From NCBI GenBank assembly GCA_024695225.1, contig JAILIO010000030.1, positions 1 to 47,073 of the forward strand: DNA of 47,073 nt. Reading direction: 5' to 3'. The position numbers and the translations under genes are program-made. Origin of the DNA: Lachnospiraceae bacterium (GTDB taxonomy: Bacteria; Bacillota; Clostridia; Lachnospirales; Lachnospiraceae). Below are positions 1-9,067 of the stretch, in pieces (position 1 is the first letter of the stretch; the number at the start of each line of letters is the position of its first letter). The notes under the pieces are model-generated. The model saw only the letters and a list, made by a program, of their open reading frames with translations, searched no databases and was not told the origin of the DNA.

Positions 1-244
1 AGTCGTCACCATCATAATCTTCGTCATCGTAGTCTTCGTCATCTTCATCATAGTCTTCATCGTATTCGTCATCGTCGTCGTAATCTTCATCATCATCGTC
101 GTCATCGTCGAAGTCGGAGCCCATTCTCGATCCGGAACCCGCAAGCCAGCCCCGGATATAATCCGGATCGTTGGAACGCATTCCCGAACCCAGTTTACCG
201 TCAAGATAACCATCATTTTCATCGAGAAGATCAAATGGATCCAT
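1..244 (-). CDS. Acidic Asp/Tyr-rich hypothetical protein (truncated at window edge)
   Basis: Reverse-strand reading from ATG at 244: MDPFDLLDENDGYLDGKLGSGMRSNDPDYIRGWLAGSGSRMGSDFDDDDDDDEDYDDDDEYDEDYDE...; open to the window edge. Confidence 0.7.
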   Translation of the reverse strand, partial: MDPFDLLDENDGYLDGKLGSGMRSNDPDYIRGWLAGSGSRMGSDFDDDDDDDEDYDDDDEYDEDYDEDDEDYDDEDYDGDD

Positions 245-314
245 AACTTTCTCCTTTCACATATTTAAATATTTCCGTTGATTATACAGTGTGCTTATGG
301 ATTTGGCAAAGTTT

Positions 315-701
315 TCATTCGTCGGCGTCTTTATTTATCTCATAGATCATTTTCATGTAGTCCTTCCTCCTGTCAGAAGGCAGTTTGGAATAATGATAAT
401 AAAACAATTTGTGCTTGATCTCACTGGAACTTTTCTGCCCCAGGTTTCGTATCCGCGTAAGGCCGTCCTCCTCGGCAAGGATCTTCGTAAGTTCTTCTAT
501 ATTGGACACACCGGCCCTTTTCAGGCAGTTGAAAGACCTGACGGAGAGATCAAGATCCTCTATCTGTGTATTTTTTAATTCCTCCGACATTATCAGCCTG
601 AATTTAAACGGTTTTCCGTTCTGTTCATAAAGCCAGTCCCCCGCCTGTTCAGGCATATTGCTGTTCATATTTTCAATTATCGCCGTCTGATCCATTTTCA
701 T
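315..701 (-). CDS. Free-standing RNA polymerase alpha C-terminal-domain-like protein
   Basis: [28 protein letters not shown]...[19 protein letters not shown] matches the alpha-CTD motif; ATG at 701 has an AAAGGAGG Shine-Dalgarno (the longer ORF to 764 overlaps the upstream gene). Confidence 0.8.
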   Translation of the reverse strand: MKMDQTAIIENMNSNMPEQAGDWLYEQNGKPFKFRLIMSEELKNTQIEDLDLSVRSFNCLKRAGVSNIEELTKILAEEDGLTRIRNLGQKSSSEIKHKLFYYHYSKLPSDRRKDYMKMIYEINKDADE

Positions 702-1212
702 CGTATTTTCCTCCTTTGGTTTCCCGGTTTCCGGAGTCCGGCAGAACTGCCCTGTCTGCGCCACGGGGAGATCTCTCGTCCCTGAGCACCGTGAGCACCG
801 TGTTGCTGTTCAGCCTCCGTATCCCCTTCGTGCTGTTGTACAGTTCCCTCATGCATCTGTACATTTCCTCCTGATCTTTTGTAAATCCGATGGCATGGAT
901 GCGGCATTCTCCTGTGGTCACATACACCCTTTTCAGCATTTCTATCCCGAGGACCCTCTCCTTCACCGTATCAAACTCTTCGGGAACAGCTTCAATATCT
1001 AAAAAGAACTGTCTGTATTCACTGTTCTTAGCCATATCGATCTCTGTCCTGTATCCTGCTATCACGCCGGATCTTTCCATGGCGTCCATCCGGTTTTTTA
1101 CCGTTACCCGGGACAGTCCCACTTTTTCACCTATCTCTGAATAAGTGAGCCTGGCGTTTTCCCTTATCAGGTCCAGGATCTTTTCGTCAACAGAGTCAAC
1201 ACTCCCTGCCAT
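673..1212 (-). CDS. Lrp/AsnC family transcriptional regulator
   Basis: N-terminal [54 protein letters not shown] is typical of AsnC/Lrp. Confidence 0.88.
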   Translation of the reverse strand: MAGSVDSVDEKILDLIRENARLTYSEIGEKVGLSRVTVKNRMDAMERSGVIAGYRTEIDMAKNSEYRQFFLDIEAVPEEFDTVKERVLGIEMLKRVYVTTGECRIHAIGFTKDQEEMYRCMRELYNSTKGIRRLNSNTVLTVLRDERSPRGADRAVLPDSGNRETKGGKYDENGSDGDN

Positions 1213-1565
1213 ATTCCTCTTCCTCCAAAAGATCTTTTGCCGTCTGAGTTACTGTATTTTCCGGAAAATACAATAAGATGATAACAAGCATCCAAAGCTC
1301 TGACAACCCGTGTTCTTACATAAATAAACACAAATCATTCATATTGTTCAAATATTATGTAAAGTTGTTACGATATGAAATATATGATTTAACGAATTGC
1401 AATCAGCAAGTGGCAGGAAGCCCCGGAATCCAGAAAATGACATACCGGTTCAAAGCCCAAAAGAGTCGGGCTGCCCCAATGTCCAAAAGGGGCAGGCCGG
1501 TTCTAAACGCAAAAAAATCAGGGCCCGGACGTCCCAAAGAGGATCCTCCGAAACCCTTTATCTTA

Positions 1566-1637
1566 GCTGGCGACCAGAATCGAACTGGTGACCTCCGCAC
1601 TACCAATGCGACGCACTACCGACTGTGCTACGCCAGC
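1566..1637 (-). tRNA. tRNA-Thr (anticodon GGT)
   Basis: Reverse complement GCTGGCGTAGCACAGTCGGTAGTGCGTCGCATTGGTAGTGCGGAGGTCACCAGTTCGATTCTGGTCGCCAGC folds as a cloverleaf: 7-bp acceptor stem, anticodon loop TTGGTAG, T arm ACCAG-TTCGATT-CTGGT; CCA not encoded. Confidence 0.93.
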
Positions 1638-1673
1638 GAACTTAGATACAATATCACAACACGGTCCCCATTG

Positions 1674-2648
1674 TCAATAATGATCCGACAAAAACCTGAG
1701 TATCCTCCCGTTCACTTCGTCATCCTTTTTCACATCGCTGTCATCTGCATAACGGTCCGGGCCGCCGCATATATCTATCCCCCTGACCTCGCATTTATCA
1801 AGCAGTATGCTCAGGTGTAAAAGGAACTCGTCAAGACTCATATGCCCCTGATCCCAGTTGGTCCTGACCTCATCCTCAGACAGCACATCCTTGTCCACAG
1901 ATATATACACAGGGGTGTTATGTAAACTATTTTCCACCGCAGCTTCAAATTCATTTATCGGCAATCTAAATGAGTTATGTAAATCATATGCCGCTGCGTC
2001 CTCGGATTTATTTGCCTGAGATTTTGCAAGATTATGTAAACTGTAATCGTTTGTATCTCCGCATTTGTTCGACAAGTTTATTTGAGAGTTATGTAAACCG
2101 GTTCCCGCAGTGCCCTCAAGCCTGCACCCCCGGGCAATTGACGGATTATGTAAACCGTGTCCCATCTCATCCCCGGTTTCGTTCACAGAGTGTGAAAATG
2201 CATTATGTAAATCATTACTCTCCACTTCCCCCGAGATCACAACCTCATCCGAGTTAACCCAGATAGTCTTATGTAAACCGCTTAACCTGTCTTCCGCTTC
2301 CTTCACCCAGGATCCGCAGGACAAGAGACCTCCGAAAGCGGCATCCTGACGGTCGCTGTGATTGTCAAAGTAAATAAGGGCATAGTCCATGCCCTTCTCC
2401 ATAACAGCCTCCATCCATAAAAGGCTCATATAATGATAGTTTCCGTTGTCTATAAAATGGATACGGGATGACAGGTTACCTTCCATCAGTTCTTGAAACC
2501 GGGTCTCCGAATCCTCCGAGCAATACCCGTTTGCCCCGGAAACCCCTGTCAGATCATGAAATACCGCAATGTTGTCTTCCAGATATCTGTGATAAAAGTT
2601 TTCCCTGTCATATATACCTGACAGGCTCATCACTGCAATATCAGCCAT
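1674..2648 (-). CDS. Arginase-fold-like protein with internal 19-aa repeat insertion
   Basis: ALIYFDNHSDRQDAAFGG...SCGSWVKEA and VYISVDKDVLSEDE...GIDICGGPDRY resemble arginase/histone-deacetylase-fold metal motifs; six xLHN repeats lie between them. Confidence 0.6.
   Translation of the reverse strand: MADIAVMSLSGIYDRENFYHRYLEDNIAVFHDLTGVSGANGYCSEDSETRFQELMEGNLSSRIHFIDNGNYHYMSLLWMEAVMEKGMDYALIYFDNHSDRQDAAFGGLLSCGSWVKEAEDRLSGLHKTIWVNSDEVVISGEVESNDLHNAFSHSVNETGDEMGHGLHNPSIARGCRLEGTAGTGLHNSQINLSNKCGDTNDYSLHNLAKSQANKSEDAAAYDLHNSFRLPINEFEAAVENSLHNTPVYISVDKDVLSEDEVRTNWDQGHMSLDEFLLHLSILLDKCEVRGIDICGGPDRYADDSDVKKDDEVNGRILRFLSDHY
1918..2277. repeat. Periodic array of TTATGTAAA (coding strand TTTACATAA = LHN) with 57-bp spacing
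   Basis: TTATGTAAA starts at 1918, 1975, 2032, 2089, 2146 and 2203 (all exactly 57 bp apart) and at 2269 (66 bp). Confidence 0.95.
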
Positions 2649-3231
2649 CTTCCATGGCGCTCCTGAGCTTGTGCCTAACCCGCTGCATGGCGTTGTCCAC
2701 GCTTTTCCCCGTGGTTCCCACCACCGCGGCGGCCTCTTCTCCTCTTATACCCACGATATAGAGGTCACACACCCTGCGTTCCATAGGTGTCAGTTTGCTG
2801 TCCAGGGCGGAAAGGATCTCCTGCATCTGTTCCCTCTCTATCACGGCCATCTCGGGACTGTCCTGCAGTTTCTGGGATATCACGTCCAGCAGGAACTGGT
2901 CCCCATCATCATCTGTCTGATAAATAGGGACGTAATCGTTAAGGGGAGCATTCTTGTATCTTCTGGAACTCTGAACTGCCTTGTACATCTGCCTCGACAC
3001 ACAGAGTGCGGCAAATGTGGCAAAAGACGCGCCCCTGGAGGGGTCATAATCCCTTGTGGCGCTGAAGAGCCCTATCATGCCTTCCTGGATAAGGTCTTCC
3101 CTGTCGCCGCCCAGGATATACATTTTCATAGCCCTGCTACGGACAAGCCCCTTATATCTGTCCATCAGGATATCTATGGCAGTATTGTCTCCCAGTCTCA
3201 GATCGCTTATGAGTTCTTCGTCACTCTTCAT
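2641..3231 (-). CDS. sigH: RNA polymerase sigma-70 family factor, SigH-like
   Basis: DRYKGLVRSRAMKMYILGGDREDLIQEGMIGLFSATRDYDPSRGASFATFAALCVSRQMYKAVQSSRRYKNAPLNDYV is SigH-like. Confidence 0.9.
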   Translation of the reverse strand: MKSDEELISDLRLGDNTAIDILMDRYKGLVRSRAMKMYILGGDREDLIQEGMIGLFSATRDYDPSRGASFATFAALCVSRQMYKAVQSSRRYKNAPLNDYVPIYQTDDDGDQFLLDVISQKLQDSPEMAVIEREQMQEILSALDSKLTPMERRVCDLYIVGIRGEEAAAVVGTTGKSVDNAMQRVRHKLRSAMEDG

Positions 3232-4280
3232 TTGCCGGCCCTTCTCTGCCTGACTATCTCATAGGAGAGGACCCCGCATGCCACGGATGCATTCAGGGAT
3301 TCAGTCCTGCCGAGAAGAGGCACAGAAGCCTTCATATCGCACTTCTCAGACACCAGTCTGGACACGCCTTTACCTTCATTGCCGATCACGAGAGCTATCT
3401 TTCCCGTAAGGTTCAGATCGTACATGGGTGTTCCGTCCATATCCGCGCACACCGCCCACAAACCGTGTTTCTTTAACTTTTCGATGGTCTGGGATAGATT
3501 TGTGACCTTGCACACGGGGATGTGGTTCACAGCCCCTGCAGAAGCCCTGCCCACGGTGGATGTCAGGGGTACTGCCCTGTCCTTTGGTATGACGACCGCG
3601 TCGGCTCCGCAGCAGTCCGCAGTCCTTATTATCGCTCCGAGATTATGAGGATCGACGATCCCATCCAGGATGATGATGAAGGCCTCCTTGTCTTCCCTGT
3701 CAAGCCTGATCATCACATCATCCAGATCTGCGTATGAATACTCGGACACGATGGCGATAACCCCCTGGTGATCCCCCTGTCCGCCGTGCTTTACGGATAT
3801 CCCGTCCAGCACCTGCCTGGGAACGGTCCTGAAGGGGATGCCCCTTTTCACCGTCCTCTCCCTGATGGAAGATATGGTCTCATCCCTGAGGCCTTCCTGG
3901 AAATAAACCCTCTCCACGGTACGGCCGGAATTGATGGCTTCCCTCACAGGATTTCTGCCTTCCGCAAGACACTCATCGCGTACCGCTTCCGCTTCGCTGT
4001 CTGCGGATGAGCGCAGATCTTTCAAAGCAAAGCCCGCACTATTCAGGTCTTTATTTCCCTGTTCAGGGCGGGGCGCATTTCGCAGCCGTTCTTTGCCCTT
4101 TATCCCCGATCCATCCCGGCTTTTTTCACCGCGTTTCTGAAAAGATCCATGAACCTGCCCGCTTTTCCCGTGAGATACAGATACCCCGCCAGAGCTTCCA
4201 GCCCCGTGGCCTTTCTGTAATCCGTCACGCTTGCGTTCTTTGACCTGGTGTTTGACTTCGCGTTTCTTCCTCTCCGGCAT
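3228..4280 (-). CDS. rlmB: 23S rRNA 2'-O-methyltransferase, TrmH/SpoU family (RlmB-like), with basic N-terminal extension
   Basis: AEGRNPVREAINSG, IILDGIVDPHNLGAIIRTADCCGADAVVIP, ALVIGNEGKGVSRLV, LNASVACGVLSYEIVRQR; true start uncertain because the ORF overlaps mrnC by about 180 nt. Confidence 0.88.
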   Translation of the reverse strand: MPERKKREVKHQVKERKRDGLQKGHGAGSSGGVSVSHGKSGQVHGSFQKRGEKSRDGSGIKGKERLRNAPRPEQGNKDLNSAGFALKDLRSSADSEAEAVRDECLAEGRNPVREAINSGRTVERVYFQEGLRDETISSIRERTVKRGIPFRTVPRQVLDGISVKHGGQGDHQGVIAIVSEYSYADLDDVMIRLDREDKEAFIIILDGIVDPHNLGAIIRTADCCGADAVVIPKDRAVPLTSTVGRASAGAVNHIPVCKVTNLSQTIEKLKKHGLWAVCADMDGTPMYDLNLTGKIALVIGNEGKGVSRLVSEKCDMKASVPLLGRTESLNASVACGVLSYEIVRQRRAGK

Positions 4281-4546
4281 ACTTCCTTTTCCTCATCGGT
4301 GAGTTCATCATACATGACCCGAAGCAGTTCAGCCTGGGACTGCGCATTTACAAATGAAACCGTCTTTTTGTGCAGTTTTGACGCCGGCAGTTTCTGCGAC
4401 ATTGTGACATAGCTTCTCACATACAGTTCAATAAAGGCGTCGCCCACATAGGCAAGGGCAAGGGGCGAGTACTCACCGATGTTTCGCTCCCCGATCCCAA
4501 AAGCCTCCGAAGCGCCTTTCCTTATGTCGCCCTGGCTCTCTTCCAT
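4100..4546 (-). CDS. mrnC: Mini-ribonuclease 3
   Basis: LALAYVGDAFIELYVRSYVTM...LHKKTVSFVNAQSQAELL...RRGRNAKSNTRSKNASVTDYRKATGLEALAGYLYLTG. Confidence 0.9.
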   Translation of the reverse strand: MEESQGDIRKGASEAFGIGERNIGEYSPLALAYVGDAFIELYVRSYVTMSQKLPASKLHKKTVSFVNAQSQAELLRVMYDELTDEEKEVCRRGRNAKSNTRSKNASVTDYRKATGLEALAGYLYLTGKAGRFMDLFRNAVKKAGMDRG

Positions 4547-5946
4547 TTAACTCCGTCCTTTGTATCCTCCAGGATGATACCCATCTCCTTGAGAGTATCC
4601 CTAATCTCATCCGCCCTGGCAAAATTTTTGTCTTTCCTGGCCTGCTGCCTCTCTTCTATCAGGCTTTCTATGCCGGAATCGCTGAGTTCCTCTTTCTCCC
4701 TGAACACGATGAGCCCCAGCACATCCGTAAGCTCTTTCAGCAGGTCCTTAAGTTTCCCCAGATATTCTGCAGACGCGCCTTCGTGCATATTGGAATTTAT
4801 GAACCTCACCAGATCAAATACGGCTGCAATGGCATCCGCCGTGTTCAGATCGTCATCCATCACTTCGATAAAGGACTCCCTGAACCTGCCTGCCTCCTCC
4901 AGAAGCTTTTCTTCGTCAGGAGTGACCCCGGTCTTGTCAGCCTTTTCCATTCTGAAGGAAATATCCTCTGCGCAGTTTACTATCCTCGTATAGCCGTTTT
5001 CCGCATTCTGCATAAGCTCGGCTGAAAAATTTAAGGGGTTTCTGTAATGAGCGCTGAGCATAAAGAACCTGAGCACCTGTGGATCATACTTTTTAAGGAT
5101 ATCCCTGACGGTGAAAAAATTCCCCGCAGACTTTGACATCTTATGGCTGTCGATGTTCAGGAAGGCGTTGTGCATCCAGTACTTTGCAAAAGGTTCGTTG
5201 CCTGTGGCGGCTTCCGACTGGGCGATCTCATTTTCATGGTGGGGGAACACCAGATCCTCCCCGCCTCCGTGGATATCCATGCTGTCGCCGAGATATTTGC
5301 GGCTCATGACAGAACACTCTATATGCCATCCGGGGCGTCCCTGGCACCAGGGGCTCTCCCAGTAGGGTTCCCCCTCCTTCTTGGGTTTCCAGAGGACAAA
5401 GTCAAGGGGATCCTCCTTCTGATCCTCACCTGTGACCAGCAGGGCTCTCTCTCCGCTCCTCAGATCGTCGATGTCCTTATGGGAGAGTTTCCCGTAATCC
5501 CGGAACTTCCTGGTCCTGTAGTACACCGTTCCATCCTCGGCCCTGTAGGCAAAGCCCTTGTCGATCAGAGTGCTGATCATATCTATCATCCCGTCTATCT
5601 CTTCAGTCGCCTTGGGATGAACCGTGGCGGGAAGTATATTGAGAGATGCCATGTCCTTTTTGCATTCAGCTATATATCTCTCCGAGATCACAGAAGGATC
5701 CACTCCCTCTTCATTTGCAGCCTTTATTATCTTGTCGTCCACATCGGTGAAATTTGAAACATAGTTCACCTTGTAACCGCGATACTCAAAATATCTCCTG
5801 ACTGTGTCGAAGAATATCATGGGCCTTGCGTTTCCTATGTGAATGAGGTTGTATACCGTGGGACCGCAGACATACATCCTGACGACCCCCGGTTCAATGG
5901 TCTCAAACTCCTCTTTCTGTTTGGACATGGTGTTGTAAACTTTCAT
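4522..5946 (-). CDS. cysS: Cysteinyl-tRNA synthetase
   Basis: YVCGPTVYNLIHIGNARPMIFFDTVRRYF; PGWHIECSVMSRKYLG; GGGEDLVFPHHENEIAQSEA; HKMSKSAGNFFTVRD. Confidence 0.97.
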   Translation of the reverse strand: MKVYNTMSKQKEEFETIEPGVVRMYVCGPTVYNLIHIGNARPMIFFDTVRRYFEYRGYKVNYVSNFTDVDDKIIKAANEEGVDPSVISERYIAECKKDMASLNILPATVHPKATEEIDGMIDMISTLIDKGFAYRAEDGTVYYRTRKFRDYGKLSHKDIDDLRSGERALLVTGEDQKEDPLDFVLWKPKKEGEPYWESPWCQGRPGWHIECSVMSRKYLGDSMDIHGGGEDLVFPHHENEIAQSEAATGNEPFAKYWMHNAFLNIDSHKMSKSAGNFFTVRDILKKYDPQVLRFFMLSAHYRNPLNFSAELMQNAENGYTRIVNCAEDISFRMEKADKTGVTPDEEKLLEEAGRFRESFIEVMDDDLNTADAIAAVFDLVRFINSNMHEGASAEYLGKLKDLLKELTDVLGLIVFREKEELSDSGIESLIEERQQARKDKNFARADEIRDTLKEMGIILEDTKDGVKWKRARAT

Positions 5947-6019
5947 AGTGATATATCTCCTTTTTCAGATCATTCACCGGTATCTGAAAAGCGCCACCGG
6001 TGTTTTCAAAAATCCGCGT

Positions 6020-6694
6020 TCATTTCCCTTTGGAGGCCTGTAGGTCCTTAAGCATCTCCTCCATATCCAGGATCTTCTGGGTAAGCTCTTCGTTTTCTCT
6101 CTTGATCCTGGCTATGTCATCCATGACAGGGTCGGGAAGATGCACCTGGTCCAGTTCATCCTGGGGCAGGGCCTTGTTGTTTCGTCTGACCACACGGCCG
6201 GGAACTCCTACCACAGTGGAATTTTCGGGAACCTCCTCCAGCACCACGGAGCCCGCGCCGATCTTTGAATTGTCCCCTATCTTAAAAGACCCCAGAACCT
6301 TGGCCCCTGCGCTGATCATAACATTATTTCCGATGGTGGGATGCCGCTTCCCGTGCTCCTTGCCGGTACCCCCCAGGGTCACTCCCTGGTAAAGAGTCAC
6401 ATTATCTCCGATTATGGTGGTCTCTCCGATGATAACGCCGTTTCCGTGGTCTATGAAAAAGCCCCTGCCGATCCGGGCTCCCGGATGTATCTCTATACCT
6501 GTGGCTCTGGCAGCCCTCTGGGAGATCAGCCTGGCCCAGAAATAATGACCCTTGAGGTAGAGTTTGTGCGCCCTCCTGTAGCTTCTTATGACCCTGTAAC
6601 TGGGGTACAGAAACACCTCCATGATGGAGTGGATAGCCGGATCCCGCTCCTTTATTACCTCATACTCTTCTTTCAGTTCCTTGAAAAAACCCAT
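6020..6694 (-). CDS. cysE: Serine O-acetyltransferase
   Basis: Hexapeptide-repeat acyltransferase: GIEIHPGARIGRGFFIDHGNGVIIGETTIIGDNVTLYQGVTLGGTGKEHGKRHPTIGNNVMI. Confidence 0.95.
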   Translation of the reverse strand: MGFFKELKEEYEVIKERDPAIHSIMEVFLYPSYRVIRSYRRAHKLYLKGHYFWARLISQRAARATGIEIHPGARIGRGFFIDHGNGVIIGETTIIGDNVTLYQGVTLGGTGKEHGKRHPTIGNNVMISAGAKVLGSFKIGDNSKIGAGSVVLEEVPENSTVVGVPGRVVRRNNKALPQDELDQVHLPDPVMDDIARIKRENEELTQKILDMEEMLKDLQASKGK

Positions 6695-6713
6695 TTCATT
6701 CCCTTCAGTCTGA

Positions 6714-6793
6714 ATTCAGTCCGGATTCAGTTTGCATTCAATTTTTTACTCACTCCGAATTCAGTTTGGATTCAGTCACTTCAGTCCGGATTC
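6714..6793. repeat. About 11-bp degenerate minisatellite (minus-strand unit CTGAATYCRRA) spanning the ispF 3' end
   Basis: Minus strand: CTGAATCCAAA CTGAATTCGGA ... TTGAATGCAAA CTGAATCCGGA CTGAATTCAGA CTGAA. Confidence 0.8.
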
Positions 6794-7328
6794 TGTTAGG
6801 ACAGCCGGGACACCCCGGGCACCCTGCAGCGGAAGGATCAAAAGACATTCCATCCTGTACTGCGCTCAGCAGACACACTGCAGAAGCCGCGATCCCCTCG
6901 CCTCTGCCTGTAAACCCAAGCCCTTCCTCTGTGGTGGCTTTTACGCTCACCTGGGATACATCTATATCCAGGGCATCAGCCATATTTTTCCGCATTTCGT
7001 CTATATAGGGTCTGAGCTTAGGCCGTTCACACATTATAACCGAATCGATATTCTCTATAAGCATGCCTTCCCGGCGGACCATATTTCCCACTTCTTTTAA
7101 CAGACTTACGGAATCGGCATCCTTATATCTGCTGTCGGTATCCGGGAAATGAAGGCCGATATCTCCCATAGCCATGGCCCCCAGCAGAGCATCCATAACA
7201 GCGTGGACCAGGACATCCGCGTCCGAATGCCCTATAAGGCCTTTTTCAAAGGGGATGTCTACTCCTCCTATGATCAGTTTCCTGCCTTCTCCCAGCTTAT
7301 GAACATCGTATCCGTTTCCGATCCTCAT
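6750..7328 (-). CDS. ispF: 2-C-methyl-D-erythritol 2,4-cyclodiphosphate synthase with repeat-derived C-terminal tail
   Basis: [65 protein letters not shown]; tail [36 protein letters not shown]. Confidence 0.96.
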   Translation of the reverse strand: MRIGNGYDVHKLGEGRKLIIGGVDIPFEKGLIGHSDADVLVHAVMDALLGAMAMGDIGLHFPDTDSRYKDADSVSLLKEVGNMVRREGMLIENIDSVIMCERPKLRPYIDEMRKNMADALDIDVSQVSVKATTEEGLGFTGRGEGIAASAVCLLSAVQDGMSFDPSAAGCPGCPGCPNRIRTEVTESKLNSE

Positions 7329-7399
7329 ATCACTTAAGTTCCTTCTTTATATGTTTTTGACATTTTCCGGTGACGATATCTCTTCTATCATAACATAAA

Positions 7400-7445
7400 G
7401 TAGGTGAGACCATCTGACCATAGAATCTCACCTACCGTTTTGACA
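7400..7445 (-). terminator. Stem-loop terminator candidate downstream of the trigger-factor-like gene
   Basis: Perfect 10-bp stem GTAGGTGAGA...TCTCACCTAC; followed on the minus strand by TTTATGTT, a weak U-tract. Confidence 0.6.
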
Positions 7446-7516
7446 CAACTTTTCTGCACAGTATTCAACAACCTGTCTTCCATCCCGTTTCACGGGTGAA
7501 AGATATCAAGGCTTCA

Positions 7517-8869
7517 TCATTTTATGGTCGCATTATCCTGAATGTGGCTAACCACTTTCTTCTTCAGCATCTCCCTGGCAGCGCCCCCGTTTCCGTAGCT
7601 TTCCACGGCCTGTTTTGCAGTGTCCTCATCATCTTCCTCTTCATCTATGAGATACTGCTTGTATTCATCGGCGCTTGCGGTGATCCCGGCCTTTTCGGCA
7701 ACCGCCTGATAAGCCAGATCTTTCTTTGCCCTTTCCTGAGCTCTCTTTTCCAGATATTTCTCATAATCCTTCCAGGAGAACTTGGGTTCCTCTTCAGTCT
7801 CCTCATCGCTGTCAGCTTCTTCTGTGCTCTCCGCAGCCTCCGTGCTCTCCGCTGCCTCCGTGCTCTCCGCAGCAGCGCTCTCAGCCTCAGCCTCTTCCTC
7901 ATCCTTGTCATTCTGTATCATCTCAGCCAAGTACGCTTCAAGATCAGCATAAGGATTGTCCATGCCATAGCTTGTGTACATCTGGACCATGTAATCATAA
8001 TTCATCTTATCCTCATTTTTTATGATACCCTTGAGGGTCTTTACATATTTCTGAGGGTAGGATGTTACTGTAGTGTTTTCCTCAAGATAGTCGGTGATCC
8101 AGTTTTTCGCATTCTCCTTTTCATTGGTCTCCTTCAGGTACTGCCTGTAGCCCTCGGCACTGTCTGCCTTGTCTGAAAGATGCTCTTTAACAAACTCGTC
8201 ATTGAACTCGGGCTGAGTGTATATGCCCTTTACAGTCACTGCGAATTCCGCATCCTTGCCCTGGAGATCTTCCTTTGAATAGTCATCGGGGAAGGTCACG
8301 TTCACTGTCACATTCTCTCCCACACCATGTCCTATGAGCTGCTCCTCAAAATCATCGATAAATGAACCGGAACCAATGGTGAGATCGTAATCATCCGCCG
8401 AACCGCCGTCGAACTCTTCACCGTCGATGGTTCCCACATAATCGATGCTCACTTCATCACCGTCCTCGATCAGGTCCTCTGTGGTGGTGGACAGTTCCTT
8501 GTTATTGTCGAGCTCTGTCTGGATATCCGAATCAATACTCTCTTCCGTATATTCAACCTCGCTTAAGGGGATAGTCACATTTTCAATATCCGCAGGGACG
8601 GTCACAAAGTCAGACGCCTTGACCCCTGTCACATAACCGTTGTCGTCAAGACCTGCGCTCATATCGTCAATGGCCTTGGTCTCACTGAGGCTTCTGTATA
8701 TCTTTCCCCCTCCCCAAACTACCAGGAGACAAACGATAACCGCTAATATACAACCCGGGATCAGACGCGAAAGGAACCTGTTCCTTCTATCCCTTGCCAC
8801 CTCTTTGGCCCTTGCTTCTCTTTTCTGTTTGCTGGCAGACTTTTCGTTCTTTTCATTTGTACCGGACAT
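7517..8869 (-). CDS. Membrane-anchored trigger-factor/FKBP-type peptidyl-prolyl isomerase-like protein
   Basis: GDEVSIDYVGTIDGEEFDGGSADDYDLTIGSGSFIDDFEEQLIGHGVGENVTVNVTFPDDY (FKBP-like domain as in trigger factor); N-terminal TM LIPGCILAVIVCLLVVWGGG; ATG at 8869 with AGGAG. Confidence 0.85.
   Translation of the reverse strand: MSGTNEKNEKSASKQKREARAKEVARDRRNRFLSRLIPGCILAVIVCLLVVWGGGKIYRSLSETKAIDDMSAGLDDNGYVTGVKASDFVTVPADIENVTIPLSEVEYTEESIDSDIQTELDNNKELSTTTEDLIEDGDEVSIDYVGTIDGEEFDGGSADDYDLTIGSGSFIDDFEEQLIGHGVGENVTVNVTFPDDYSKEDLQGKDAEFAVTVKGIYTQPEFNDEFVKEHLSDKADSAEGYRQYLKETNEKENAKNWITDYLEENTTVTSYPQKYVKTLKGIIKNEDKMNYDYMVQMYTSYGMDNPYADLEAYLAEMIQNDKDEEEAEAESAAAESTEAAESTEAAESTEEADSDEETEEEPKFSWKDYEKYLEKRAQERAKKDLAYQAVAEKAGITASADEYKQYLIDEEEDDEDTAKQAVESYGNGGAAREMLKKKVVSHIQDNATIK
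7824..7875. repeat. 18-bp in-frame tandem repeat encoding STEAAE
   Basis: GTGCTCTCCGC recurs at 7824, 7842 and 7860; protein ESTEAAESTEAAESTEEA. Confidence 0.85.
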
Positions 8870-9067
8870 TTCCATCACTCCTGTATATATGCGGACCGGG
8901 GGCTTCCCGCCGCTCTTCCAAATTAAACACAATCTTACATATCATACTACAATTTCAACGATATGCAAGGGTAAACCTTATGTAAATTAATACATGTAGT
9001 ACTTGAAACCTTAATAAGTTTTCATTATAATCGCCTTTGCAACAAAAACCATTTTTTTAATCCAGGA

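Noticed and set aside
1918-2277. CRISPR-like regular spacing of TTATGTAAA
   Set aside because: Repeat is only 9 bp, spacing is a strict multiple of 3, and the array is in-frame inside an intact ORF; no cas genes in the window.
7645-7911. Arg-rich antisense ORF (RRARRQRRARRLRRAQ)
   Set aside because: Alternative-frame reading of the STEAAE repeat in the trigger-factor-like gene, whose frame has clear homology.
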